Shown here piece after piece: positions 1-9,700 of a stretch of 64,000 nucleotides of DNA; position 1 is the stretch's first letter; every line of letters begins with the position of its first letter. This stretch comes from Nocardia colli (lineage in GTDB: Bacteria > Actinomycetota > Actinomycetes > Mycobacteriales > Mycobacteriaceae), in contig NZ_VXLC01000018.1 of the NCBI RefSeq assembly GCF_008704205.1, positions 62,001 through 126,000 on the forward strand, given 5' to 3'. The notes beneath the pieces were generated by a model. That model worked only from the letters and a program-made list of their open reading frames with translations. It searched no databases and had not been told where the DNA came from. Position numbers and translations under genes: made by a program.

Positions 1-195
1 GTGCGCTCCTTCTCCGGGTCCGCACCTCTGCGGGGTGCCCAGAAAGGGAGTCCCGCTTCGAAAACCGTCGTCTCCATCCTTGAGCGTGGGGTGGTTCATG
101 ATCAGGGGGACTGGGGTAAATGCGCCTCTCGACGAATGCCGACTTCGGTTCCCTGATCTTGATCGTGCACTGAGTATCGAGATCAGATGCTGCGG
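1..195. other. left-edge non-coding stretch
   Basis: No open frame with coding character or a usable start is seen here. It lies downstream of the minus-strand PNPOx-like gene and may hold its terminator, but no clear hairpin with a T-run was found. Confidence 0.4.
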
Positions 196-645
196 CTAGC
201 GGCGTTTGGTGACCTGCACGCCTTGGCCGGGGTGCCAGACCTCGACGATCAGTAGTTGTTGCTCCTGGTCCACGCTGGTGAGCACGGCGGCGGTGAGGTC
301 GAGGCGGAAGGCGTGGTCTTCGCCGGTGGGGTCCGCGCCGGCCGCTGCCCGGTCCGCCGGATCGGTCAGTTCGATAGCGACGCCGGACACTTTGGCGTCG
401 CCCTCGGACGGGTGCGCATGAATCGCACAGCGACCGTCCCGCCGAAGGTCTCGTACTTTCTGCGCGTTGGGCATGGATCCGAAGACCAGGTCCGCGCCGT
501 GGAACGCCACTTCCGAACCGCTGACCCGCGGCGACCCGTCGCGCCGAATCGTTGCCAGCACATGACTCTCGTGTAGCTCGAACCGCCGCTTCACCGCCGC
601 CGCCAGCTCCGGAGCCTCGTTTTCGAAATCGCGCCAACTAGCCAC
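196..645 (-). CDS. pyridoxamine 5'-phosphate oxidase-like (split-barrel flavin-binding) protein
   Basis: A 149-residue protein resembling the small PNPOx/F420- or flavin-binding split-barrel family. The segment HVLATIRRDGSPRVSG near residues 24-39 is the usual first beta strands of that fold, followed by a stretch on non-specific oxidoreductase barrel topology (VFGSMPNAQKVRDLRRDGRCAI, split here as VFGSM and RDLRRDGRCAIHAHP). The frame stays open 30 codons further upstream, but that extension encodes part of a repeat unit (see 692-780), so the GTG at 645 giving VASWRDFENEAP is preferred. The cofactor (FMN, F420 or haem) and substrate cannot be told from sequence. It is followed on the same strand, after a long gap, by no co-directional partner, so it probably stands alone. 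Confidence 0.75.
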   Translation of the reverse strand: MASWRDFENEAPELAAAVKRRFELHESHVLATIRRDGSPRVSGSEVAFHGADLVFGSMPNAQKVRDLRRDGRCAIHAHPSEGDAKVSGVAIELTDPADRAAAGADPTGEDHAFRLDLTAAVLTSVDQEQQLLIVEVWHPGQGVQVTKRR

Positions 646-691
646 GCACCCACTATTCCACCGCCCACCGACACAATTCTGGCTGATGACC

Positions 692-780
692 AACGGGACA
701 TGCGGGCGGCAAAGTGCGAGTGCGCGCACCGGCATGTCCCGTTGATCGTGGGGGGCACCGCTGCGGCGAGACAGTGGGCT
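692..780. repeat. solitary copy of the 72-bp palindromic repeat family
   Basis: AACGGGACATG at 692-702 and TGTCCCGTT at 735-743 match the right and left arms of the units in the 48.8-50.2 kb array. The distance of 43 nt between the start of a right arm and the next left arm is the same as in the array (48788 to 48831). A weak second right arm follows around 768-780. It lies in the gap between two minus-strand genes. Confidence 0.65.
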
Positions 781-842
781 CCTGGTGCCGAGGTCTGCAG
801 TCTCTCTGGTGAACTGAGCCCGTTTTGGCGCAGGCGTGCGGG

Positions 843-2891
843 TCAGGGGTGGGTGGGGGTGGTGAGGTCGTAGACGGCGACGTTGCCGATGTGGACCGAG
901 TCATAGTGGGCGGCGACCCAATCGGCGATCTCCTTGTTTCCGGATGGCCGCCACAGGCCGGGTTTGGTCGGCGGCTGGTTGGGTGCGGTTGTCGGTTGGC
1001 CGGGGTCGGGGATGATTCCGGGTTGGTCCGCGACCTTCCAGGAGTCGGGGAGTTGTACTTCCTGGGCGAGGTAGTAGGTCACCTGGTGGGTGGTGACGAG
1101 GTGTTCGAAGTCGGGGAGGGTGGGGACCGGGTCGTCGGAGGTGAAGCCGCCGATGGCGATTACGGGGGTGCGGCTGTCGAGTTCCAGGCCGGCGGCGGTG
1201 GAGGAGCGGTCGACGGCGGCAGACCATTTGGTTGTGGTGTTGCGGAGCAGCTCGGATACCTGGGGTTCGGTGGAGCCGTCGAGGAATGCGGTGACGGCGC
1301 GGCGCATTTGGTTCGCGGGGCCGGGCTTTTCGGGTCTCGCCGGTCCTACGGACGGACCTCCGCCCGTGTGTTCCTGGGGCAACGTGGCGGCCGCGTAGGC
1401 GGTGGTTCCGCCGAGTCCAGCCAGCAGGCCCGCGATAACCAGCACCGATGTGGCCCGGGCGCGCAGTCGACGGGACACGGCAGGGAAGGCGGTGGCGAGC
1501 AGCCCGAGGGCGGCGAGCACTGATACCGCGAGCAAGGTCCAGCGCAACCACGGCAGCCAGTCGGCATTCCGGTTCAGCAGTACGAAGGCCCAGACCCCGG
1601 TCGCGAGAATCATTGCGGCGGAACCGATTCGACCGAATACCTCAGAGCGCCGCCGCCAGACCTCGTGCACGCCGATGGCGAACATCCCCGCCACCGCCGG
1701 GCCGATGGCCAGTGTGTAGTAGGCGTGCATGCCGCCCTTCATGGTGGTGAACGCGATCCCATCGATGATCAACCACAGGCCGAAAACCAATGCCGCACCA
1801 CGAATTTGGTCGGTGCGCGGCGCGCGCCACCGAGAAACCAATACGACGACGAACGCCAACAGGGCGGCGGGCAACAACCAGGAGATCTCGAAGCCGATCT
1901 CACCGGTGAACAGCTTCCAATGCCCCGATCCGCCGAAGCCACCGAACCCGCCGAAACCGCCACCGCCGAGATTGCGCGGCATTTCGTAACCGGGCGGCAG
2001 TTCGAAGCGATTGCCGCCGCCTCGATGATTCTGACCGAGGAAACGCGCGAATCCGTTGTAGCCCAACACTAAATCCATAAAGGTGTTATTGGTCGACCCG
2101 GCCAGGTATGGACGTGACGAAGCAGGCCACAAAATAGTAAGCAGCACATACCATCCGGACGAGACGATCAGTGCCGCGGCAGCACCGGTCAAGTGCCACA
2201 ACCGATTCCGCAGTGTAGTCGGGGCGACGATGAGGTAGGCGATACCCAACGCGGGCAGCACCATCAACCCTTCGAGCATCTTGGCCAGAAACGCGAAACC
2301 GAGCGCGACCCCGGCCAGCATCAGCCAGCGCGGGCTCGCGTGCTTCAGCGCTCGAATGGTGCAGTACGCACCGGCGGTCATGAGCAGCACCATCACGGCG
2401 TCGGGGTTGTTGAACCGGAACATCAACGCCACCACCGGGGTAGCGGCCAGCACCCCCCCGGCGAGCAGTCCGGCGCCGCGGCTGTCGGTCGCGCGGGTGA
2501 CCGCGGCGTAGGTCAGCGCGACGGCGCCGACGGCCATCAACGCCTGCGGGATCAGCATGCTCGCGCTGCTGAAGCCGAACAGCTGACCGGACAGCCCCAT
2601 TACCCACTGGGAGACGGGCGGCTTGTCGACGGTGATGAAGTTGCCGGGATCGAGGGAGCCGAACAGCAACGCCTTCCAGTCGCGGGAGCCCGCCCAGGTG
2701 GCGGCGGCGTAGAAGTTGTTGCCCATGCCGTTGACGGTGATGTGCCATAGGTAGGCGGCGGCGGTGCCGATCAGGAGCGCGACGAGTCCCACCCGTTCCC
2801 AGCGGCGGGCCGGTGGCAAGCCCGTCGGTTCGGGAGTGTCGGCGGTGTCGGTCGCATCGGGCAGGGCCGGGTCGGCGCTGATCGTGGTCAC
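843..2891 (-). CDS. GT39-family membrane glycosyltransferase (mannosyltransferase-like)
   Basis: A 682-residue polytopic membrane protein of the ArnT/PMT clan (glycosyltransferase family 39, YkcB-like). Near residue 55-75 it reads LWHITVNGMGNNFYAAA, and near 90-105 DPGNFITVDKPPVSQW, the luminal loop with the acidic residue and DKPP that is typical of lipid-phosphosugar-dependent transferases of this type. About ten hydrophobic segments follow. A glycine-rich loop (NLGGGGFGGFGG) sits in mid-protein, and a soluble C-terminal domain of roughly 150 residues ends the chain (GGFTSDDPVPTLPDFEHLV). GTG at 2891 (VTTISADPALPD) is chosen over an upstream TTG because the extra 17 residues look non-coding. 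It probably transfers a sugar from a polyprenyl-phosphate donor to a cell-envelope acceptor. Donor and acceptor are unknown. Confidence 0.85.
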   Translation of the reverse strand: MTTISADPALPDATDTADTPEPTGLPPARRWERVGLVALLIGTAAAYLWHITVNGMGNNFYAAATWAGSRDWKALLFGSLDPGNFITVDKPPVSQWVMGLSGQLFGFSSASMLIPQALMAVGAVALTYAAVTRATDSRGAGLLAGGVLAATPVVALMFRFNNPDAVMVLLMTAGAYCTIRALKHASPRWLMLAGVALGFAFLAKMLEGLMVLPALGIAYLIVAPTTLRNRLWHLTGAAAALIVSSGWYVLLTILWPASSRPYLAGSTNNTFMDLVLGYNGFARFLGQNHRGGGNRFELPPGYEMPRNLGGGGFGGFGGFGGSGHWKLFTGEIGFEISWLLPAALLAFVVVLVSRWRAPRTDQIRGAALVFGLWLIIDGIAFTTMKGGMHAYYTLAIGPAVAGMFAIGVHEVWRRRSEVFGRIGSAAMILATGVWAFVLLNRNADWLPWLRWTLLAVSVLAALGLLATAFPAVSRRLRARATSVLVIAGLLAGLGGTTAYAAATLPQEHTGGGPSVGPARPEKPGPANQMRRAVTAFLDGSTEPQVSELLRNTTTKWSAAVDRSSTAAGLELDSRTPVIAIGGFTSDDPVPTLPDFEHLVTTHQVTYYLAQEVQLPDSWKVADQPGIIPDPGQPTTAPNQPPTKPGLWRPSGNKEIADWVAAHYDSVHIGNVAVYDLTTPTHP

Positions 2892-3014
2892 TGCAGGAGC
2901 ATGACCGGCGCAGCGGTGAAGGCGCTGGGCGCTCGCTGGCAATGTGCTGTGAACGCCGCGGACGCGCGAACGGCCGCCCGGATCACCGTGCGGCCGTTCG
3001 TGTGTCGAGCTCGG

Positions 3015-3746
3015 CTAGATCTTGCGGATCACCGTGACGACCTTGCCGAGCACCTGTGCGTCATTGCCGGGAATCGGTTCGAACACCGGATTGTGCGGCA
3101 TCAGCCAGACATCCTTACCGGTGCGCTTGAACGTCTTCACCGTGGCCTCGCCGTCGATCATGGCGGCGACGATGTCCCCGTTGTCGGCGACGTTCTGCTG
3201 CCGCACCACCACCCAGTCGCCGTCGCAGATCGCCGCGTCGATCATCGACTGGCCGACGACCTTCAGCAGGAACAGCGAACCCTCGCCGACCAGTTCACGC
3301 GGCAGCGGGAACACGTCCTCGACCGCCTGCTCGGCCAGGATCGGGCCACCGGCGGCGATCCGGCCGAGGACCGGCACGAACGTCGGCGTCGGCCGGCTCG
3401 GATCGACTGCGGCGCTGTCGGATTCGTCCACCGCGGCGGCGTGCAGGCTGGTGACCGCGCGCCCTACCTCGTCGAGGCCGCGGACGTCCACGGCGCGTGG
3501 ACGATTCGGGTCGCGTCGCAGAAAGCCCTTGCGCTCCAGCGCGCGCAGCTGATGCGCCACCGAGGAGGTGGAGGTCAGCCCGACGGCGTCGCCGATCTCG
3601 CGGATGCTGGGCGGGTACCCGCGCTCGCTCACCGAAGACCGGATCACGTCCAGCACTTTGCGTTGACGCACGGTGAGATCCGCTTCGGTAACCGCCGTGT
3701 CGACGCCGCCTTCGCTCTCTACGCCCGTGTCGTCTGTGTGCCTCAC
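3015..3746 (-). CDS. lexA: LexA, SOS-response repressor/autoprotease
   Basis: A 243-residue LexA. The N-terminal winged HTH has TVRQRKVLDVIRSSVSERGYPPS followed by the recognition helix TSTSSVAHQLRALERKG, here cited in parts. The Ala-Gly self-cleavage site is in GRIAAGGPI, the catalytic serine in VVGQSMIDA and the catalytic lysine in GEATVKTF. It represses DNA-damage genes and cleaves itself when stimulated by the RecA filament. GTG at 3746 is preferred because AAGGAAGGG lies 7 nt upstream, whereas the longer frame has no such site. It is divergent from the membrane protein at 4064, with two SOS-like boxes between them, so autoregulation is very likely. Family identity is certain; the start is probable. 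Confidence 0.97.
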   Translation of the reverse strand: MRHTDDTGVESEGGVDTAVTEADLTVRQRKVLDVIRSSVSERGYPPSIREIGDAVGLTSTSSVAHQLRALERKGFLRRDPNRPRAVDVRGLDEVGRAVTSLHAAAVDESDSAAVDPSRPTPTFVPVLGRIAAGGPILAEQAVEDVFPLPRELVGEGSLFLLKVVGQSMIDAAICDGDWVVVRQQNVADNGDIVAAMIDGEATVKTFKRTGKDVWLMPHNPVFEPIPGNDAQVLGKVVTVIRKI

Positions 3747-3854
3747 CGCAACCGCCCTTCCTTGCTGTGTCCGGGCTGATCCGCCGCCCGGCATATCTGT
3801 GCATGGCCTGTCCTGAATTTCGTCTTTCGAATCTAGTCCGGTCGAGCCGATGTT

Positions 3855-3870
3855 TCAAACATCTGTTCGA
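3855..3870. promoter_or_regulatory. SOS box (LexA operator), lexA-proximal
   Basis: TCAAAC-ATCT-GTTCGA differs from the mycobacterial/nocardial SOS consensus TCGAAC-N4-GTTCGA at one base. It lies about 110 nt upstream of the lexA start, in the lexA/4064 divergent promoter region. Confidence 0.75.
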
Positions 3871-3918
3871 GAGTGTCGGGCGTTTCCTGCTGACATTGTC
3901 GGTGGCACGTGGTAGAAA

Positions 3919-3934
3919 TCGAACATCAGTTCTT
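3919..3934. promoter_or_regulatory. SOS box-like site, proximal to the 4064 gene
   Basis: TCGAAC-ATCA-GTTCTT holds a perfect GAAC-N4-GTTC core (3921-3932), with two mismatches in the outer right half. It lies about 130 nt upstream of the ATG at 4064 and suggests LexA control of that gene. Confidence 0.65.
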
Positions 3935-4063
3935 CGAACACCTGAGCGAACAATGCATCGAAAAGCGGCACTGAACAGCGGTACCGACCAGCCCGACCGG
4001 TCCGCCCAGCTCGAACACCCCAGCTCGAACACAGACGGAGCACCCACCACGGAGGTTTGTCCG

Positions 4064-4606
4064 ATGAGCACTGCGATCAGCGACATCAACACGGAAATCG
4101 GTACGACCGGTGCGGAGCTCGCGCCCCGGGTCGACGACGTCCGTGAGATCGATACTCGCGTGGTCGACCCGCGCGAGATCGGTGCGGCGGAGATAGATCT
4201 CGCCTTCGAAACGGTCCCGCGGGTGCATCGGGGCACCTTGCGCACGCGGACACTGGATTCCACCCATCGATCCACCGTCGACCGGCGTCCGCGCAACGCG
4301 CGGCCCGGTGGCGGGGTGGTCGTATACGACCGTGGCACACGCACTTCGACCGTGCGCAAGCCCAGCGGCGCGCATCCGGGTGAGCTGGTCGAGCAGGCGC
4401 AGGTGGGATTCGCCGTGCTGGCGGTGGCCGCGCTGATGAGTGCGTTCGTGGTGGTCGCGCTCATCACGCTGGCGCACCTGCGGGCAGGGGACTGGGGTGG
4501 CGACACCTCGACGAGTACGGTGCCCGCGGTGGTCGACGGTCAGTCGGCGCCTGTCGACGTTGTGCCCGGAAGTGTGCTGCCGCAAGGTGATATCGCGCCG
4601 CGCTGA
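4064..4606 (+). CDS. single-pass membrane protein in the lexA-divergent position (candidate SOS-induced division regulator)
   Basis: A 180-residue protein with a charged, probably disordered cytoplasmic N-terminus of about 110 residues, one hydrophobic segment (roughly residues 114-139, VGFAVLAVAALM...) and a short tail of about 40 residues. The ATG has GGAGG 9-13 nt upstream and is far downstream of the first possible start in the frame. In mycobacteria the same position between lexA and nrdR is held by the SOS-induced Rv2719c (ChiZ) and in corynebacteria by DivS, both division suppressors. This protein shares the position, size class and topology but shows no LysM domain. The function is therefore inferred from context and the two SOS-like sites, not from homology. 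Confidence 0.75.
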   Translation: MSTAISDINTEIGTTGAELAPRVDDVREIDTRVVDPREIGAAEIDLAFETVPRVHRGTLRTRTLDSTHRSTVDRRPRNARPGGGVVVYDRGTRTSTVRKPSGAHPGELVEQAQVGFAVLAVAALMSAFVVVALITLAHLRAGDWGGDTSTSTVPAVVDGQSAPVDVVPGSVLPQGDIAPR

Positions 4607-4750
4607 TCGCGGGGGTCTGCTCGTAGCCCCCATCCGCCTCGTGAATCTTGTCGAGTAGCGGGCTCGACGCCCGACTTGCCGGCCGATCGCGAAGTGACCG
4701 AATTTGTTGATCGTCGACTAGAACATGTTGCTAGTGTGCTGAAAACGTGA

Positions 4751-4772
4751 TCTGGCAAGGATCTTTGCCAGA
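4751..4772. promoter_or_regulatory. 22-bp perfect inverted repeat upstream of the exported-protein gene
   Basis: TCTGGCAA (4751-4758) and TTGCCAGA (4765-4772) are perfect inverted arms around a 6-nt spacer, 40 nt before the ATG at 4812. Size and spacing fit a dimeric regulator's operator; a transcript hairpin is the alternative. No regulator is assigned. Confidence 0.4.
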
Positions 4773-4811
4773 CACGACCTTGGCCCATCGACGAGTTCGG
4801 GACAGCTAGCA

Positions 4812-6065
4812 ATGACGCATCTCGCCCCCGCACGCCCTACCCGGCTGCTCGCCCGAATCCTCGGGCTCGCCCTGTGTCTCGTCTTCGGGTTCGCCTCGAT
4901 CCCGGCGGCCCAGGCGGCACCCGTTTACGCGCAGTATCTGGACCTGCCGTCGGTCAACGGTGACGGCGCGGGCGGCGGCGGCCTGAATCCGGCTCTCCCG
5001 CTGGACGAATCGACCCTGGCCACGGCCCTCGACGAAGCCCGCGCCGACGGCGTGCCACCCCGCCGGTACGCGACCCTGCTGCATCAGTACTGGCTGGTCG
5101 TCGCGACCCGTAACGCCGCCATCGACCTCGCGGCCTGGGACCCGGCGCGCGGCGTGCACGCCAACGAGCGCACGTTCAGCCAGGTGTACGTCAACTATCT
5201 GCGGCTCACGACCCAGCACCCGGAGTTCTACTGGGCCGGGCTGGCCGGCATCGCGGGCGGCTCGTTCGCCTCCGGCTTCTTCGACATGAGCGACGTCGGC
5301 GTGGTGCTCGACGTGCCGGGCATCCATCAACTCGGCAACGCGGTGGCCGACCTGTTGCGCGGCACCCCACCGGAACTGGTGCGCGAACTACCCGCCGACA
5401 TCCGCCTGCTGGCCGCCGAGGGCTCACGGCTCACCGCCGAGGACGTCGCCTGGTACCAGACCCGGCTGATGATCATGCAGAAGCACATCTTCACCGACCT
5501 GGTCCCGATGCACGAGGCGTACGTCGCGCTGGGCATGCGGGGCATCGACGAGATGTACGACGCGGGCGTGCTCGACACCGACATCCACACCGCGTGGCAG
5601 TCCATCGCCGCGGGCACCCGCGACGGCAATATCGACGCGCTGATCCGGATGACCGACCGCGAGCAGAATCGGGTGATCGCCGATCAGTGGGACGCGACCT
5701 CGTCCGGGCGCGCCCCGATCGGCCGTGTTCTCACCTATGTGAGCACCATCGCAGGCAAACCCGCCGTGCCCGGCGTCCGTGCCCCAGGCGTGTTCGCCCC
5801 GGCCACCGTCCGCGCTGACCTCGGCGGCCGCACCCTGGCCCTGCGCACGCCGCTGCCCGACTTCAACTGGGCCGATCGCGACACCCGCTGGACCTACATC
5901 ACCGGCGACCTGGTCCCGCGCCATATCGATATGGAACTGAATCCCGCGCTCGGGCCCGCCGTGCTCGGCGAGTCGTTCTGGAACAAACTCGCCCGTGGCC
6001 GCCTGATTCCGCGGCTGCCCGAGCTCATCGCGGACCTGACCTCGCAGTGGCAGGTCGTCGAATAG
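4812..6065 (+). CDS. exported protein of unknown function
   Basis: A 417-residue protein with a clear Sec signal peptide: basic start (RPTRLLARI), hydrophobic core (LGLALCLVFGFASIP) and an AQAAP cleavage region near residue 36. The mature part is mostly helical and acidic, rich in aromatic residues (HQYWLVVATRNAAIDLAAWD, quoted in part), with no motif I can tie to an enzyme family. It carries no cysteine pairs, lipobox or membrane anchor, so it is probably secreted or periplasmic. It is co-directional with the 4064 gene and nrdR, but gaps of 205 and 229 nt argue against a tight operon. Not recognised beyond being conserved-looking. Confidence 0.7.
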   Translation: MTHLAPARPTRLLARILGLALCLVFGFASIPAAQAAPVYAQYLDLPSVNGDGAGGGGLNPALPLDESTLATALDEARADGVPPRRYATLLHQYWLVVATRNAAIDLAAWDPARGVHANERTFSQVYVNYLRLTTQHPEFYWAGLAGIAGGSFASGFFDMSDVGVVLDVPGIHQLGNAVADLLRGTPPELVRELPADIRLLAAEGSRLTAEDVAWYQTRLMIMQKHIFTDLVPMHEAYVALGMRGIDEMYDAGVLDTDIHTAWQSIAAGTRDGNIDALIRMTDREQNRVIADQWDATSSGRAPIGRVLTYVSTIAGKPAVPGVRAPGVFAPATVRADLGGRTLALRTPLPDFNWADRDTRWTYITGDLVPRHIDMELNPALGPAVLGESFWNKLARGRLIPRLPELIADLTSQWQVVE

Positions 6066-6294
6066 TCCGGCCGGACGCGGCGATTGCGGGGGCATCGCCC
6101 ACCGGTAAAGGGTGAGTGGGACAACCCGAGTACCCGGACGGGTATCCTCGAAGTGCTATGCAGGTATTCCGCATATCGCCTGAGGTTTACCTGGTGCCGG
6201 GGTCTAGGCCCCTGTACACGTGCTCGCCGGGACGGTCACCCCGATCGGTTGCCGGGCCGGCCGCGAGCGCGCGCATCGACGAAGGATCTCCCGG

Positions 6295-6765
6295 ATGCAT
6301 TGCCCGTACTGCCGACACCCCGACTCCCGGGTGGTGGACTCGCGCGAGGCCGACGAAGGCGCGGCCATCCGCCGCCGCCGCGCGTGCCCGCACTGTGGGC
6401 GGCGGTTCAGCACGGTAGAAACCGCGATCCTGTCCGTGGTCAAACGCAGCGGCGTCACCGAACCGTTCAGCCGGGAAAAAGTCATCCGCGGCGTGCGTCG
6501 CGCCTGCCAGGGCCGCGAGGTCGACGACGACGCACTGAACCTGCTCGCGCAGAAGGTGGAAGACGCCGTGCGCGCCAAGGGTTCCCCCGAGGTGCCCAGC
6601 CACGAGGTGGGCCTGGCCATCCTCGGTCCGCTGCGCGATCTCGACGAGGTCGCCTACCTCCGGTTCGCCTCCGTCTACCGGTCCTTCACTTCCGCAGCGG
6701 ATTTCGAGCGCGAGATCCAGGAGATGCGCAGCGCGCGCGAGGCCGCGGCGGTCGCGGTCGAATAA
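6295..6765 (+). CDS. nrdR: NrdR, transcriptional repressor of ribonucleotide reductase genes
   Basis: A 156-residue NrdR at normal family length. The zinc ribbon is at the very N-terminus (CPYC at residues 3-6 and CPHC near 31-34) and is followed by the ATP-cone domain (SVVKRSGVTEPFSREKVIRG in part). It senses ATP/dATP and represses nrd operons by binding paired NrdR boxes. ATG at 6295 is fixed by the invariant MHCPYC start and GAAGGATC just upstream; the longer frame adds 25 residues that do not belong to the family. The gene order lexA, small membrane protein, nrdR is also seen in mycobacteria, here with one extra gene inserted. Confidence 0.96.
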   Translation: MHCPYCRHPDSRVVDSREADEGAAIRRRRACPHCGRRFSTVETAILSVVKRSGVTEPFSREKVIRGVRRACQGREVDDDALNLLAQKVEDAVRAKGSPEVPSHEVGLAILGPLRDLDEVAYLRFASVYRSFTSAADFEREIQEMRSAREAAAVAVE

Positions 6766-6769
6766 GCGG

Positions 6770-9700
6770 TCAGCGGCGGACAGCGGCGATCGCGCGTTCG
6801 ATGCGCTTGACGGACACCGGGTATGGGGTGCCGAGCTTCTGGGCGAACAGGCTGATCCGGAACTCTTCGATCATCCACCAGATCTCGGTGACGGCCGGGG
6901 CGTTGCGGCGGTTCTCCGGCAGGGAGTTGACCAGGCGGTCGTAGGCGGTGAGGGCTCGGTCGAGTTCGATCATGCCCTGCCGGTCGCGGACTGCCGAGCC
7001 GGGCAGCGTCTCCAGACGGACGACGGCGGCCTGCAGGTATCGGGGGAGTTCGCGTAACCGGGTGCTGCCCCATTCGGAGACGAAGCCGCGGAAGACGAGG
7101 TTGTCGAGTTGGTCGCGTACGTCGTCGGCGATGTCGTGTTCGGAGGTCTCGGCCAGGGCCGCCGAAACCCGGTGTGCCTCAGCCAGAATCGGCACGACCA
7201 AGCGGACCAGTTGGGCCACAGCGGAGACGAAGCCGGGGCGGATCTCGGCGACCAGTGCGGTGAAATCGTCCGGGTTGTGTACCGGTCCGCCCGCGGCGGC
7301 GATGAGCTCGTCGGCGGCCGCGGCGCGGCAGTCCTCGATCAGCGCGTCCAGCGAGCCGTACGGATTCTGGGTCAGCGCAAGACGATCCGTGGGACGCAGG
7401 CTCGACGTGACCGCGCGGACCGAGGTCGGCAGCGCGTTCAGCACTAGCGTGCGGGTGCCGGCGCGCATCGCGGTGGCTTGTGCGGCAGGGGAACTGAGCA
7501 CCCGGACGGCCACGCCGTCGCCCTCGGGGACGAGTGCGGGATAGCCGGTCACGGTTTGCCCGGCGACCTCGCGGCGGACCGTCGGCTCCACCGTGCCGAG
7601 CGATTCCGACGTCCATGTCACTGCGGGTGCTCGTTCGGCGCCCGCGGTCGCGCGGGCGACCGACGCGGCAACCTGTTCGGCCAGTTGGGTTTTCAGCGCT
7701 GGGAGGCTTTTGCCCCGGGCCAGCACCTTTCCTGCGGTGTCGACGGCCGCGAAGGTCATCCGCAGATGAACCGGTAGTGCGGCAGTGTCCAGGTCGGTCG
7801 GGTCGATGGTGATCGACCCGAGGCGGGACAGTTCCCGCGCCAGCCCGATGCGCAGTGGTTCCGCGCGCGGGGTGAGGGCCGCCAGTGCCGCTGCCGCGAA
7901 GTCCGGGGCCGGAACGACGCTGCGCCGCAACGCCTTCGGCAGCGTCTTGATCAACGCCGCGGCCAGCTCGTCGCGCATGCCCGGCACCAGCCAGTCGAAG
8001 CCGACGGCCCGCACATGGGCCAGCTGCTCGACCGGGATGCGGACGGTGACACCGTCTTCCTCGTTGCCGGGTTCGAACTGATAGGTGAGCGGGAAGCTGA
8101 GTTCGCCCTGTCGCCAGGCATCGGGGAACGCGGACGGATCCAGCGCCGCGGTGCCCGCATTGACCACCGTCGAGGTCGAGAAGTCCAGCAGGGCCGGGTC
8201 TTTGCGGCGCGCGCTCTTCCACCAGCTGTCGAAATGCCGCACGGACACGATGTCGGCGGGCAGGCGCTTGTCGTAGAACTCGAACAGCACCTCGTCGTCG
8301 ACCAGGATGTCGCGGCGGCGGGCGCGGTGCTCCAGATCGGCGACGTCATCGATCAATTCGCGGTTGCGGTGGAAGAAGTCGTGGCGGGTCTGCCATTCGC
8401 CCTGCACGAGTGCGTGTCTGATGAACAGTTCGCGCGACAGCTCCGGATCGATCCGGCCGTAGTCCACCTGCCGGCCGGTCACCAGCGGGATGCCGTACAG
8501 GGTGACGCGCTCGTAGGCACTGGCCGCGCCGCGTTTGGCCGACCAATGTGGTTCGGAGTAGGTGCGTTTCACCAGATCCCCGGCCAGCCGCTCGGCCCAC
8601 TCCGGCTCCACCTTGGCCGCCATCCGCCCCCACAGCCGCGACGTCTCGACCAGCTCCGCCGCCATCACCCAGCGCGGCGGCTTCTTCGCCAGCGACGAGC
8701 CAGGGAAGATCATGAACTTCGCGTTGCGCGCCCCGAGGAACTCCCGCGACTCCGCCTCCCGCAGCCCGATATGCGACAGCATGCCCGCGAGCAGAGCCTG
8801 ATGAATGCCGACGGAATCCCAAGGCATGTCATCGGATTCGACCGCCGAGCCACCAGCCGCCTGCCCGCGCCCGCGCTTCGAGCCACCGGCTCGACCGCCG
8901 CGAGACGCGTTGGCGTCCTGCTGGCCAGCTCTCCCGGCCGAGGCCCCGCCTCGGGTGCCTTCGCCAGTCCGTTGCCCTTCGGCCGACAGCGTACGGCGAG
9001 CGCCATCTTCGGTGGCCTGCTGTGAGCCGGGCTGTCTGTCTGGTGCGTTGTTGCGGCGTCCGCGGCCACGGCGCGAACCACGGCCTGGCTGCTCCGATGC
9101 GCGCGTCGGGTCGTCTGCTTCGTCGGAGCGGCCCGGCCCGCCGTCGGCCGACCAGCCGAGTCCCCTGGTGATGGTGCGCAGCTGGCCGTGCAGGTCCTGC
9201 CATTCCCTGATGCGCAGGTAGTGCAGGAATTCCTCGCGGCACATGCGGCGGAACTGGTTGGATGACAGCGACTTTCGTTGCTCGTTCAGGTAGTCCCAGA
9301 GGCGCAGGTAGGCCAGGAAGTCCGAGCCTTCGACGATGAATCGTGCGTGTCTGGTGTCGGCGGCTTGCTGGTTGTCGGCGGGGCGTTCGCGCACGTCCTG
9401 AATCGACAGTGCCGCAACGATGATCAGCACCTCGGCCAGATTTCCGCTGCCGTGCGCCTCGACCAGCATGCGGGCCATGCGCGGATCGACCGGGAGTTGC
9501 GCCATGTCGCGCCCGATCGGGGTGAGTGTGAGTCCGGCGTCGGATTCTGGGTCGTTGCCTGTCCGGCGGCCCAGTGCGCCGAGCTCTTCCAGCAGCGCGA
9601 TGCCGTCGCGGATCGCCCGCTTGTCCGGCGCCTCCACGAACGGGAAGTTCTCGATATCGCCCAGCCCGAGCGAGGTCATCTGCAAGATGACGGCGGCCAG

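Noticed and set aside
6064..6294. Cobalamin riboswitch or NrdR box ahead of nrdR
   Set aside because: Several GC hairpins are present, but none of the conserved riboswitch boxes or a tandem NrdR box was found.
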